64,000 bases of DNA, taken from Cordylochernes scorpioides. Taxonomy: Eukaryota; Arthropoda; Arachnida; Pseudoscorpiones; Chernetidae. Location of the stretch: the NCBI GenBank assembly GCA_030710605.1, contig CP092864.1:144233361-144297360 (forward strand), in the 5' to 3' direction. The notes beneath the pieces are model-generated. The model made no database searches. It saw only the letters and a list, made by a program, of their open reading frames with translations, and was not told where the DNA came from. How positions within the stretch are numbered: position 1 is the stretch's first letter; the number at the start of each line of letters is the position of its first letter. The translations under genes and the position numbers were made by a program. Of this stretch, positions 21,943 through 31,585 are shown in pieces.

Positions 21943-22189
21943 CTGCACACCACATGCTCTGTAAGTTGATTTAGCAACAAAGTATTTTCATTGAGACCTT
22001 TCATTCTTTATAGACTTCCGGAGTCCATAGAGCGATGTTTAAAGGAAGTAAATATTAGCAATCAATAAATAGATAAGCAGCTATTTCGAAGAAACATGAA
22101 AGTGGATAAAAATATTTGTAATTATAAAAAATAAAATCTTTATAACAGAGATAAATATTTTACAATTATATATACATATGTCATAATAT

Positions 22190-22475
22190 ATACTCTTCCA
22201 GGAATAATAAAGCAAACCTAGAGTCAGCCCAGAGAGAGACAGGAGGTAAAGTCCGGTCACTTGAGACAGCAGCGACATTCCAAGGGGCGGCAAATGGGGC
22301 CCGTCCGTCAACACCTTGGGATTTTTAAGACAGTTGGTGATTGTTTGCGACACGAACGGCCGCTCAGCGGTGGCAGGCACCTCTCTCTCCCTTTCTCTCT
22401 CTGGTTGTCTGGGTTCTTTCTCCAACTTGTGGTGTGATTATTTCTCTTTCCCCACCTTATTATTATACCACATAT
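22190..22475 (+). repeat. Dispersed repeat family B, copy 2
   Basis: Matches 8715-9045 with internal deletions. Shares 'gattgtttgcgacac' and 'gtgtgattatttctctttcc'. Lies about 250 bp upstream of the Ig3 exon acceptor. Confidence 0.6.
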
Positions 22476-22494
22476 ATATGAAAAAACAATAGAA

Positions 22495-22560
22495 AAAAAA
22501 AAAGATTGCAGAGCGCCATCTAAAAAGCACATGTGCTCGTGGTCAGGAGATGCCTTCTTT
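22495..22560 (-). repeat. MITE family F2, one end only
   Basis: Contains 'agagcgccatct', 'aaaagcacatgtgctc' and 'gtcaggagatgcc', the outer end of the F2 family (full copy 27380-27635). Confidence 0.65.
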
Positions 22561-23139
22561 AATTTTAATATATATATATATATTTACTCGTTTCTGATGG
22601 TTTCGTCTTTTTTTATTGTTCATGTCATTTGTGATGTCACAGAGGTAGTACATGAACAGCATGTACCATTTTATAAACTGTTCCTTATTGCTTCCGGCTT
22701 CAGAGGAAAAGACCAAATTTCAACTGCATCGTCAGCCTATAAACGTTAAGTCAGATTTATAAATAAAATATTATTCATTGGCCATTGAGAGCTTTGTCTA
22801 CTTGTATTATCAATTCTATAGCTTGGAAGAAAGTTTAGAATATCGAAAATTTTGTCTAGAAGGCATTCAGTGGTTGTTATTACTCACTTCTCAGACTGTG
22901 TAGGGTGTGTAGTTGAATATATTCATAATTAAAAACTTATAATAAACTAAATATTTTAAGCCGTTTTTTATATATTTTGTAATCTCCTTTATCATAGCAC
23001 TAATTCTATATTATATATATAATATAGACCTGTGGGATGGTTGCGTGCGTGTTGGTGTGGCTTATGGAAAGGCCGCTGGTCAAATTATAATTATTTTTTA
23101 TATAGACTAAATTATTTTATTTAAAGCCAGAAATATATA

Positions 23140-23350
23140 AAGAGAAAAGAAGTAACGGCCGTTGGAAGCATGCCTTGTTGTTGACGACACGCGTGGCCAG
23201 AATATCCCGGATTCCGCCCGCGCATGCGCAGTGACGTGTTCTCCCAGCTCGCGCTTGCCGAGGCGTAGTGAGGCCGCCACACTACTGCCCGTATGTGTAT
23301 TGAAGCTTTGTCCGCGCTCACTGAAGCAAAGTGTGGTCGCCACATATATA
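23140..23350. repeat. GC-rich MITE, one complete end
   Basis: The right part ('ctgaagcaaagtgtggtcgc' then 'cacatat') matches the terminal inverted repeat of the full copy at 25208-25430. The left end is missing or replaced. Unlike its surroundings it is GC- and CpG-rich. Confidence 0.65.
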
Positions 23351-23571
23351 ACTTAGAATATCCTTTATAAAAACATTTAATAATTCTCGACTAAATACGT
23401 AACAAGTGAGCGCATTTATGAGAAAATTAAACAACTGTTTATATGTCTTAATTTTATTTCTGGAATTTTCTAAAATAAAGATATAGAACGAGTCGTATTA
23501 GCTCAACGAAATCCTAACAATTAAAGTAGTCAGTTCAGAATCAGTGCTATAATAAAGGAGATTTCTAAATA

Positions 23572-23744
23572 CAGTTAAATCTGTCTATAGCGCCCCCTCT
23601 AAATAGCGCCTCCCTCTCTATAGCGCTCGATTTTAAATACATAATATGATTTACATTAAAAGTGACCTGTCTATAGCACCCTCTCTCTATAGCACCCTAT
23701 TTTGGGTGAGTCCCAAGAGGGGGCGCTATAGACAGGTTTAACTG
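23572..23744. repeat. Pogo/Tc1-type MITE with TA target duplication
   Basis: 173 bp with terminal inverted repeats 'CAGTTAAATCTGTCTATAGC' and, inverted, 'gctatagacaggtttaactg', flanked by TA (23570-23571 and 23745-23746). CAGT ends plus a TA duplication fit pogo/Tigger-type elements. Noncoding. Confidence 0.8.
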
Positions 23745-24142
23745 TATATAAAAAGGCTTAAATTTTTTAGTTTATTTTATTATAAGGTTTTAATTAAGAA
23801 TATAATCAACTATACACCCTACACAGTCTGAGAAGTGAGTCATAACAACCACTGAATCCCTTCTAGACAACTTTTGCTCTTATCAATATTCTCAACATTC
23901 TTACAAGCTATAGAATTGATAATACAAATGGACAAAGCTCTTATCGGCCAATGAATCAGAAAAATATTTGTAAATCTGACTTTAACGTTGATAGGCTTGA
24001 AATGATGTCAAATTTGGACTTTTACACTGAAGCCGGGAGCAATAAAGAACAATCTTCCTATAATGGTACAGTGAATTTGTCCATGTGCTACCTCTGTGAC
24101 GTCACAAATGACATGTACAATAAAAATAAAGAAGAGACCATT

Positions 24143-24487
24143 ACATCTCTGAATGCACCAACGAGGAACGGAATACGATCTTAAAGGACATTATCCAAGT
24201 CTACGTGAACCCAGTTCAGCTAATCAGAATAATGTCCGAGAAAAAATATAGAGCGATAGAATTGTTTAACTTTCATAAAGCGTTAGAGAACAAGGTAATC
24301 CCTATGAACTAAAATTACAGAACAATTTCCTTCCATAGTTAATTTGTATAGTTATGTTGAATACTTTGATTTCCTTTTCATTTTCCCTTCTCTCCTTTGT
24401 TTATGTTTTTTTTTCCTTTTCTCCATGAAAATGATGTATGGCCAGTCCTTACAGGACGGAAATGTCCTAATAAAGCAGTTGTTGTTG
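24143..24487 (+). mobile_element. 5'-truncated LINE insertion (345 bp tail)
   Basis: Ends in 'tgtcctaataaagcag' followed by (TTG)n, like the tail of the LINE at 42787-45751. Flanked by a 14-bp direct repeat 'aagaagagaccatt' (24129-24142 and 24488-24501), a target-primed insertion signature. It interrupts the right arm of the large foldback. Confidence 0.8.
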
Positions 24488-24593
24488 AAGAAGAGACCAT
24501 TTCCTGAAACGAGTATAATTTGTTGAAAATATTAAATTATAAACGGTAGCAATGCCATTCTGAAGTATTGGACACACTTCAAGGATCCAAATA

Positions 24594-24652
24594 ATTTTCA
24601 GTAATTGACCTTAAATCAGGATATTGGCAAGTGTATATTCTTAAAAAGTGCG
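24594..24652 (+). pseudogene. Small Ty3/gypsy reverse-transcriptase fragment
   Basis: One frame reads FSVIDLKSGYWQVYI, the conserved RT segment containing the first catalytic Asp. No continuous RT is present before or after. A short hairpin follows ('gcgagcttacggatctttac' and its inverse). Confidence 0.55.
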
Positions 24653-25024
24653 AGCTTACGGATCTTTACAATTCTTCCATAGGAATGCCTGTAGAAGGAT
24701 TATAAAGATCCGAAATCTCGCATTTTTTTAAAATAAAGAAACGCATTGCTATCGTTTATATTCTTATATTTTATTCTTTATAGCAATTTTCTCTTTTAAT
24801 GGAGTAGAATTTGTATCCGGAGATCTTATAGGAGAGTATTCGGATTTATGTTGGGATAAAAACTACTTTAAAAAATAATGCTACTTTATTAGTTAAAAAT
24901 CTTCAGAAAAATACAGCTACATAATCCAATGATTCATCTAACTCCTGACGTTTCAATAACTTGCTGTCAATTTCCTCATGGGGAATAATTGGGAGCGTAA
25001 CAGGAAATAACTGAAACGTCGGGA
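24653..25024. other. Unassigned AT-rich intron
   Basis: No exon or clear repeat family. A short inverted repeat around 24940-25025 ('cctgacgtttcaataa' and 'ctgaaacgtcggga') precedes the tandem array. Confidence 0.35.
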
Positions 25025-26015
25025 GTAAAATAAATCATTGTTTGATGTGACTATATTTACTCTGAATCAACTTTAACCAACACAAATGAGCTTCAGAACT
25101 ATCAGGTCCAACTTTGGACAATCTACGCCAAAAGAGCAAGAGAATCTACTCTTATAATATTCCCCTGAAGAGAATGGCAGGAAGTCACTGAAAGGTGGAA
25201 GTTTGTGGCGACCACACTTTGCTTCAGCGAGCGCGAACTGGGACAAAGCTCCACTACACACACGGGCAGAAGCCTTCTTGTTTACCGCCGAGTCGCCAGA
25301 GTGTCTCGGATGCTCGCGCATGCGTAGTCAGGTTGACGCTCGCGGTTGCCGAGGCCGTCCACTGCCCGTGTGTGTAGTGGAGCTTTGTCCCAGTTCGCGC
25401 TCGCTGAAGCAAAGTGTGGTCGCCACAAGTTAAATAAATCATTGGTTGATGTAATGTGTTTTTCTCTGAATCTACTTCCAACACAAATGATCTTCAGAAC
25501 TATCAAGTCCAACTTCGGACAATCTACGCTCAAAAGAACAAGAGAATCTACTCTTATAATATTCCCCTGAAGAGAGTGACAGGAAGTCACTGAAATGTCA
25601 GGAGTTGAATAAACCATTGTTTGATGTGTGACTGTGTTTTTCTCTGAATCAAATTCCAATAAATGAGCTTCAGAGCTATCAGTTCTAAATTTGGACAATT
25701 TACGCTCAAAAGAACAAGAGAACCCTAGAATCTACTCTTATAATTATTACCCTGAAGTCACTGAAATGTGGGAGTTAAATAAATCATTGTTTTATGTGAC
25801 TGTGTTTTTCTCTGATTCAACTTCCAACAAATGATTTTCAGAACTATCGGGTCCAACTTTGTACAATCTACGCTCAAAAGAACAAGAATCCTAGAATCTA
25901 CTCTTATAATATTTCCTTAAAGAGAGTGACAGGAAGTTACTGAAATATCGGGAGTTAAACTATTGGTTGATGTAGCTATGCTTTTCTCTGAATCTACTTC
26001 CAACAAATGATCTTC
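25025..26015. repeat. Tandem array of a roughly 175-bp unit (about 4.5 units)
   Basis: Repeating blocks 'aaataaatcattg', 'ttcagaactatc', 'gacaatctacgctcaaaaga' and 'gaatctactcttataatatt'. Units start near 25027, 25433, 25608, 25779 and 25958. The first unit is split by the GC-rich MITE at 25208-25430. Confidence 0.85.
25208..25430. repeat. GC-rich MITE with long terminal inverted repeats
   Basis: About 223 bp with inverted ends of roughly 65 bp (TGTGGCGACCACACTTTGCT and its complement). Inserted in the tandem array with a 4-bp AGTT duplication. Uninterrupted units read 'ggagttaaataaatc' at the same point, which supports the boundaries. The superfamily is unknown. Confidence 0.8.
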
Positions 26016-26159
26016 GGACCTGAAAATCTGTTTGGAAATTTGTCAAGATTTCATTTGATTCCTTGGATCTCATGATTTTAAAGCCCGCCATATATTATGC
26101 TAATAATACATTGATAAATTCCTATCTTCATATATTTAAACGACAATTAGTAATTATAT

Positions 26160-26665
26160 TGTAGCGAAATATTTATTATTTTACACTACGGGGGTCGGTG
26201 GAAGGATGGTCTAAACCATTGGTTATTGATCACTACGACCCGGGTTCGATTCCCGCATTGGGCATTTTTTTCTGATATAAAAAAATGCTCCAATGACCCC
26301 CGATTCTTGCAAAATTCCGACTTCACCAGCGAGTGAAAGTAACCAAACGGGGCCCTGGCACATTTGTAAGTGCAGAGTCGAACTGCTTTTCACATATGTA
26401 GACATGTGGTGCACTTACAGTAAAAGCAGTCGCCTACTACTACCCACCATGATTACCATGGCCTGTACCACGTGTACTAGGGATAAGCAAAAAAAATCAC
26501 ACAAGTATTAACATAGTATTATTTTTTATTTTTATATTTTACTACTCTGTAAATTTCCCTTATTGCTTATCTTTTGTTTATCCATCATAGTTTATTCTTG
26601 CCTTAAATAAATTGCTGTGTCATCCTGAAGTTTGTCTTCCCTAATTTCCCACATGGAAATTTTGA
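26160..26665 (+). repeat. Solo TRIM LTR interrupted by a SINE
   Basis: Starts 'tgtagcgaaatatttattat' and, after the SINE at 26190-26497, continues with 'ctactctgtaaatttccctt' and 'gtcatcctgaagtttgtctt', ending in the CCACATGG region. It matches the 176-bp direct repeats of the TRIM-like elements, with no internal region or second repeat beside it. Confidence 0.65.
26190..26497 (+). repeat. tRNA-derived SINE, copy 2
   Basis: A full-looking copy: head 'ggggtcggtggaaggatggt', B box in 'cgggttcgattcccgcattg', body and tail 'ctagggataagcaaaaaaaa'. Nested in a solo LTR. Confidence 0.8.
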
Positions 26666-27379
26666 CCTTTATTCTGTTGAAAAACCAATTTATTTGAGGA
26701 AACATTCATGGTTCATCTAGAATTTTGTCAATCCTGTGTCCAAGCGGAAGAAATCTGCTCAAGCTCCCTATAAAAATTCACTCACAATATCAGCTGAAAG
26801 GGATGGCCATGTGGTAAAAGCATAGATTAGAATAGACCAGGAGTCGGCAATATTTTGAGTCGGAAGAGCCAAAATTTATAATTTACAAATTTTCAAAGTT
26901 TTTAAAGAGCCACTGACATTTTTTTTTTGCCAACAATAAATAGTACTCCCATAAATGAAGTTTTTTTATTAAAAATACTATTTATTCATAAGAAAAATAA
27001 TCTATTTATTCATTTATAGTAATTTATTTGGAATTATGATGTATAATATGGATTTAATACTTATTATGTTACTACCTCTACTTCGGGTTTTATAGCCACG
27101 TGTAAATTATTAACCAATCAAATTTATTTATCGTCGCGACCAGTGCTGCGCCCATGCGGTAAAAGCCTGGAACTAACGCATTTTGGTTTTATATATTTTT
27201 TAAAAGGAACATTAACCTTTTTAGTTTTTTGAATATCCTATATGTTAAACGACATTTTCAGCTACCTATATGCGAAATTTCATAATGATTGAATCTGTAG
27301 ATTTTGCGCAACGCGATAACAAACATCAATTTTGGATTTCTTTTTTATATATATAATAAAAGATTATTTATATGTATTT

Positions 27380-27635
27380 AAAATAAAGAAGGCATCTCCT
27401 GACCACAAGCACATGTGCTTTTTAGATGGCAGAGCGCCATCTAGTGCAGTAAAAATAAACTAAACGTTTATTTAGCTTACTCCGAGATATTTGGCCAACC
27501 CAATTTCTTGATAAATCAAGAAAAGCCATCCACGAACGCGTTTCGCGCTGTTGGCGCTCGTCAGCGTGGAGAAGGCTGTAACCATTGCGACCAAAAAGAT
27601 ATGTGCTTGTGGTCAGGAGATGCCTTCTTTATTTT
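27380..27635. repeat. MITE family F2, full copy
   Basis: About 40-bp terminal inverted repeats ('aaaataaagaaggcatctcc' and inverse). Internal blocks include 'tttcttgataaatcaagaaa' and 'cgaacgcgtttcgcgctgtt'. Related copies are at 47076-47347, 52622-52862 and 53350-53665. Confidence 0.8.
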
Positions 27636-27787
27636 AAATATCAACACCTGACCCACTTATCTTTTATTTTTTTCTATTGTTTTTCATATACATATGTATA
27701 TACATAACTTTGAGATGATAATTCTCTTCTAACTCTTTTACTTGGAACAACAAACTATATTTTGAGTCAAAAGGCGATCCATTATTT

Positions 27788-28075
27788 AAGATTATATAAA
27801 AGGGCGTACCTGGATCTGTAAAGAAAAAATAATAATTTTATTCTCAAAATATTTCGAGAGATTGCTCCCTCTTTATCAATTTATTGCACATAGTGAATTT
27901 AATTTATAAATAATTGTATAACAATTTGTTTTCATGTGATCTACAATAATTTGTAAATTAAATTCACTGTGCAATAAATTGATAAAGAGGGAGAATCTCT
28001 CGAAATGTTTTGAGAAAAAAAATGTTTTTTTTTCTTTACAGATCCAGGTACGCCCTTTTATATAAACAAGCTATA
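27788..28075. repeat. Palindromic MITE family FB4, copy 1
   Basis: Long inverted repeat with ends 'ttatataaaagggcgtacct' and inverse, and internal 'ctccctctttatcaatttat'. Other copies are at 37580-37875, 59308-59500 and 62173-62360 (one arm). The 30 bp left of this copy ('tttgagtcaaaaggcgatcc') are also found beside the 59.4-kb copy. Confidence 0.85.
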
Positions 28076-28089
28076 TGTCACGGCCAAAG

Positions 28090-28470
28090 CACTGGCCTTC
28101 TTCTTTCTCATCTCCACTCAATCATTTTAGGGTGTCAAGCTTGTAAAGCTTGTTTATGGTGTTTGTTGACAACCTGTTGATAACCATCATGATTGGGTGA
28201 AGTAGAATACGTCTGCCTTTGTCATTAAGACTGGGAGCACTACTCAGTGGCAGGCCGACTTAGCTCCAAAAGAAATGGCCGCCTCTGACATGAGGATCAG
28301 ACGCCATGTGCAGCCGCTCCTAACAACGAGTACAAATGCTGCTCATCCTATATCCCTGGATTAGAAGCCCTTACAGGGTACTATCAGCCGGGCCAGCTGA
28401 ACCCAGGTTTTTTAGCGAGCTTGTTACTGCTCCCCCTCCTCCTTTTTCATACGGGTTTGGGACCGGCAAA
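28090..28470 (+). repeat. Dispersed repeat family A, copy 4
   Basis: Well-preserved copy ('actactcagtggcaggccga', 'cagggtactatcagccgggc', 'agcgagcttgttactgctcc'). Confidence 0.85.
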
Positions 28471-28890
28471 GGCGGAGTTAAAAAGCAACTGGTGAAGACG
28501 CCAAATTGTCTTGTGTCGAATTAAAACCTACATAGAAACATCCGACGAGAGACGGACCGACGACAAGGTGAGTACAAGTGGCTGAGAGATGGTGCCTAGT
28601 CCTCGGTAATAGATTCAGAACGATTTTAAAATGTTTTTTTTTTTTTTAAATATAAAATGAATAATATTTGCATATGGAACTAAAAAGAGATGCAGCTTTA
28701 CATCCATAGAACCGCATGTGGTTCACAAGCCGTAGTTTGCCGAACCCTAGAATAGTGGGTAATACATAGGTTTCCTTGGTTGTACGTGCCTATAGCGATA
28801 GAAACCTTGGCTTGGTTTTTACTTGGAAAACTTGTACTGAATGTTTGAAGCCTTTACTGGCGCTTATTTTCTCATATTGAACCTCCTTGT

Positions 28891-29094
28891 TGTTAGGATT
28901 TTATAAGTTGTTTTTTCCTAGATTAGTTTATTTATATTTTGACCAGATGACTGGACGATTTTACATGTATATAAATTGGTTTTTAATGATGTAAATTGGT
29001 TAGTCATGAAAGGAAATTAAAAGTGTTGATTTTCTTAGAGGTGTGAGTGATTACTCTGCTCGATTGTAGACTAGGAAAGAATTGGTTCCTAACA
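28891..29094 (+). repeat. 5' LTR of the copia element (204 bp)
   Basis: TGTTAGGATT...GGTTCCTAACA. No difference from the 3' LTR was found on reading both through. Confidence 0.95.
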
Positions 29095-29129
29095 GGTTAT
29101 GGGCCCAGCAGCACGCTTCAACTGCGCCG
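29095..29129 (+). other. Copia primer-binding site, extended match to initiator tRNA-Met
   Basis: Starts directly after the LTR with GGTTATGGGCCCAGCA, the complement of the anticodon-loop side of initiator tRNA-Met, as in Drosophila copia, which is primed by a tRNA half. After a 3-nt insertion (GCA) the complementarity to the tRNA 5' half continues with CGCTTCAACTGCGCC (14 of 15). The tRNA sequence used is from memory. Confidence 0.8.
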
Positions 29130-29341
29130 TAGAGAGAAATTAGAAGCTGAAGTCTAAAGAAGTGAAGCTAAAGTTTGAAAAGGTAGAGTTTAAAGAAGTG
29201 AAGATAGGGTTTGAAGAAGTAGTGTTTGAAGAAGTGAAGGTGAAGTTTGAATGGGAATAAGTAGAAAGTTTAAAGAAGAAGAAGAAGAAAATATTTGAGT
29301 TATAATTTTTTTTTGTCAGATTTGCATAACTGGAAATATCA

Positions 29342-31132
29342 ATGGCTGACGAGTTCAGAATACCTAAACTTGATGGTAATAATTATTATTCCTGGGCTAT
29401 AAGAACTAAATCTATTTTAATCCAGAAGGATATATGGGATGCGATTGAGCCTGGCTTTCCTAGGGAAACTTCAGAAAAACAGAAGCGGAAAGATAGTTTG
29501 GCATTATCTGTCATATTACTAGCAGTTGAGGATTCATTCCTAGATGATATCGGTGATTGCAAGCGAGCGATTGATGCTTGGCAGATACTGGAGGATATCC
29601 ACACAAAATATGGCTTGCTGCACATATTACAGTTACTGAGAGAATTTTTCAATATTGTCAAAAGAAATGACGAAGACATGAAGGAATATTTCGCGAGAAT
29701 AATGGAATGTCATAGAAAATTAGCAAAGTGCCACCATGGATTTGGGGATGGCGAATTAGCTTTGATTATGCTATTGGGATTACCAAAGAGTTACGAGCCG
29801 CTGATTCTCAGTTTAGAACAGCAAGAAGAGAAGCTATCTACTAGTGTGGTAAAATCCAAGTTACTTTTAGAAGAAAAAAGACAGAAACAGCGTCAAATTC
29901 CTCAAGAAGATCCTAATTGCGCTTTTGCGGTAAGAAGAAAAGAGGATACATGCAAATCACCATGTCAAGAGCGAAAAATATTTGAATATGATCAACCAAG
30001 GAATTATCATAATACGTGGACGGAAGGGAAAAGGGAAAATTATAACTACCCGAAACAGATAAGGTGTTTCAGTTGTGGCAGGTTAGGACACATAGCAAGG
30101 AATTGCAGATTTGCCAACTCCTCAAGGAGAATTAGCGAAGGTATCTCCAGGCAGATAAGGTGTTTCAGTTGTGGCAGATTAGGGCACATAGCTAGGAATT
30201 GCAGATTTGCCAACTCCTCAAGGAGAATTAGCGAAGGTATGCTGAAACAAGGTACGCTAGACCTGACTCATAAGGTCCTATTTGCGAACGGCTTTGAAGA
30301 CAATAATTCGCAGAATATCTGGTTTCTGGACAGTGGAGCTACTGAACATATGACGTCGAACAGACTGAAATTGACGAACACAAAAAGTATTTCAACTTCA
30401 GTAGAAATGGCTAACAATGAGAAAATAAAAGTATCAGAGATGGGTGATGTAACAATCAAACTCGGTCACGAATATGGAGGTGAAACCTTGTTCTTGAAAA
30501 ACGTTTTATACGTTCCTGAGTTAGACGGAAATATTCTGTCTGTTGGAAGGATTGAGGAAAGAGGAAACAAAGTATTATTCCAGAATGGCAAGGCCTCTGT
30601 TTTTGGAAGTGATGGCGGGTTAATTTTGAAATCTAATAGAAGAGGAAGAATCTATACAGTGGAAGAACTAAAGAAGGAAGATGAAGGGGAATACCAAAAT
30701 GAAGCTGCGATCCCAAGAGGATATTCAGGGACTGATGAGGAAACAATATCGGTAGAGAAAGATCTGAATAACTTAGAACGAAGAGAGGATGAAGAGCAGG
30801 CCTATGAAGACGAAGCACTGAGGAGAGAAGACGAAGGCCAGAATGAAACTATAATCCCAAGAAGATCTTCAAGAATTGCGGCTAGGCAGAAGGAGTATTG
30901 TAGATCAGCCTTCCACCGTGGGATAGTTGAACATAAGAGCCATCAAGATGAAATGCCGTCATCATACGAGGAGGCGCTTAATATGCCCAAAGCACAAAAT
31001 CGGCTGAGGTCTATAGAATGTGAAATGGCATCACTTCGGGAACACAGAGTATGGGATGTTGACTTGCCGGGTGGTGTTAAACGAAGACCTAACCAGGATC
31101 TTGACCACTCTAGGCCTCCGATGAGGGTATGA
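29342..31132 (+). CDS. Copia gag-protease polyprotein with integrase and RT deleted
   Basis: 596 codons, uninterrupted. Residues 1 to about 215 are a copia-type gag (start MADEFRIPKLDGNNYYSW). Residues about 242-255 and 274-287 are two identical CCHC knuckles (CFSCGRLGHIARNC) created by a 96-bp tandem duplication. Protease follows, with its active site in WFLDSGATEHMTS (about 325-337) and the usual LSVGRI block. A full copia polyprotein of well over 1000 residues would continue with a pre-integrase region, integrase, RT and RNase H. Here the frame passes instead into an acidic linker, a basic patch IIPRRSSRIAARQ and a short piece that looks like the entry of RT (ASLREHRVWDVDLPGG), then stops. 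Two internal deletions are inferred and neither breaks the frame. The product could form particles and process gag but cannot copy or integrate itself. Start chosen as the first ATG after the leader. Confidence 0.9.
   Translation: MADEFRIPKLDGNNYYSWAIRTKSILIQKDIWDAIEPGFPRETSEKQKRKDSLALSVILLAVEDSFLDDIGDCKRAIDAWQILEDIHTKYGLLHILQLLREFFNIVKRNDEDMKEYFARIMECHRKLAKCHHGFGDGELALIMLLGLPKSYEPLILSLEQQEEKLSTSVVKSKLLLEEKRQKQRQIPQEDPNCAFAVRRKEDTCKSPCQERKIFEYDQPRNYHNTWTEGKRENYNYPKQIRCFSCGRLGHIARNCRFANSSRRISEGISRQIRCFSCGRLGHIARNCRFANSSRRISEGMLKQGTLDLTHKVLFANGFEDNNSQNIWFLDSGATEHMTSNRLKLTNTKSISTSVEMANNEKIKVSEMGDVTIKLGHEYGGETLFLKNVLYVPELDGNILSVGRIEERGNKVLFQNGKASVFGSDGGLILKSNRRGRIYTVEELKKEDEGEYQNEAAIPRGYSGTDEETISVEKDLNNLERREDEEQAYEDEALRREDEGQNETIIPRRSSRIAARQKEYCRSAFHRGIVEHKSHQDEMPSSYEEALNMPKAQNRLRSIECEMASLREHRVWDVDLPGGVKRRPNQDLDHSRPPMRV
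30056..30240 (+). repeat. 96-bp tandem duplication of the zinc knuckle
   Basis: 30056-30144 and 30152-30240 are 86 of 89 identical, with a period of 96 bp (32 codons). Both copies keep all four metal ligands. Confidence 0.92.
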
Positions 31133-31157
31133 AAACAACTTTAAAATGGGGGGGCAT

Positions 31158-31361
31158 TGTTAGGATTTTATAAGTTGTTTTTTCCTAGATTAGTTTATTT
31201 ATATTTTGACCAGATGACTGGACGATTTTACATGTATATAAATTGGTTTTTAATGATGTAAATTGGTTAGTCATGAAAGGAAATTAAAAGTGTTGATTTT
31301 CTTAGAGGTGTGAGTGATTACTCTGCTCGATTGTAGACTAGGAAAGAATTGGTTCCTAACA
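31158..31361 (+). repeat. 3' LTR of the copia element (204 bp)
   Basis: Same length and, by eye, same sequence as 28891-29094. Preceded by the polypurine tract and followed by the CTTGT duplication. Confidence 0.95.
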
Positions 31362-31585
31362 CTTGTATAGCCTGAAATATCAGATTCCTGAAAGAATTGT
31401 GCAACGTAGATCAGTACTCTGGGAAAAGTGGATAATTTGGTGGAAAGTATCTTTGATCCCCCCCCAAGGATGCTTTGGTTTTGAAAACTACATCAAAGAT
31501 GATATTTTGTAAGCTACCATTTATTTTGGAAGATACAAGGGAGGGTTCAGCTTTGTGTACTTAGAATTTACTATGACGTAGTCGT

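Larger units (their letters stand above)
22575..24525. repeat. Large foldback with about 360-bp inverted arms
   Basis: The left arm (about 22590-22960) and right arm (about 23770-24142, continued after a LINE insertion at about 24488-24525) are inverted copies. Examples are 'cactacacagtctgagaagtg'-type sequence near 23815 against 'cttctcagactgtgtagggt' near 22889, and 'acatgtcatttgtgatgtcac'-type sequence in both. The loop carries a GC-rich MITE end and a pogo-like MITE. No transposase ORF is seen. Confidence 0.8.
26838..28749. mobile_element. hAT-type nonautonomous element with three nested repeats
   Basis: Ends CAGGAGTCGGCAA and, inverted, TAGGGTTCGGCAA, typical of hAT terminal repeats. 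Flanked by an imperfect 8-bp duplication (GAATAGAC at 26830-26837 and GAATAGTG at 28750-28757, 6 of 8 identical). It encloses an F2 MITE (27380-27635), an FB4 palindrome (27788-28075) and a family A copy (28090-28470). No transposase ORF remains. Confidence 0.65.
28891..31361 (+). mobile_element. Ty1/copia LTR element, young, lacking integrase and most of RT
   Basis: 2471 bp bounded by two 204-bp LTRs that look identical by eye (TGTTAGG...CCTAACA) and a 5-bp target duplication CTTGT (28886-28890 and 31362-31366). A primer site matching initiator tRNA-Met follows the 5' LTR directly. A G-rich polypurine tract ('aaaatgggggggca') precedes the 3' LTR. The internal region is a single 596-codon ORF, so the element is a nonautonomous gag-protease derivative that inserted very recently. 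Confidence 0.95.

Noticed and set aside
21714-22004. Second-frame ORF overlapping the Ig3 exon
   Set aside because: It runs through the splice acceptor and has no Ig motif; the phase-1 frame with Cys, Trp and DxGxYxC is clearly the coding one.
22081-22532. Minus-strand ORFs of 114 and 74 codons
   Set aside because: They are read through repeat family B, not conserved between its two copies, and low in complexity.
25073-25698. Overlapping ORFs on both strands in the 25-kb region
   Set aside because: They arise from the GC-rich MITE and the 175-bp tandem array, and their symmetry follows from the inverted repeats.
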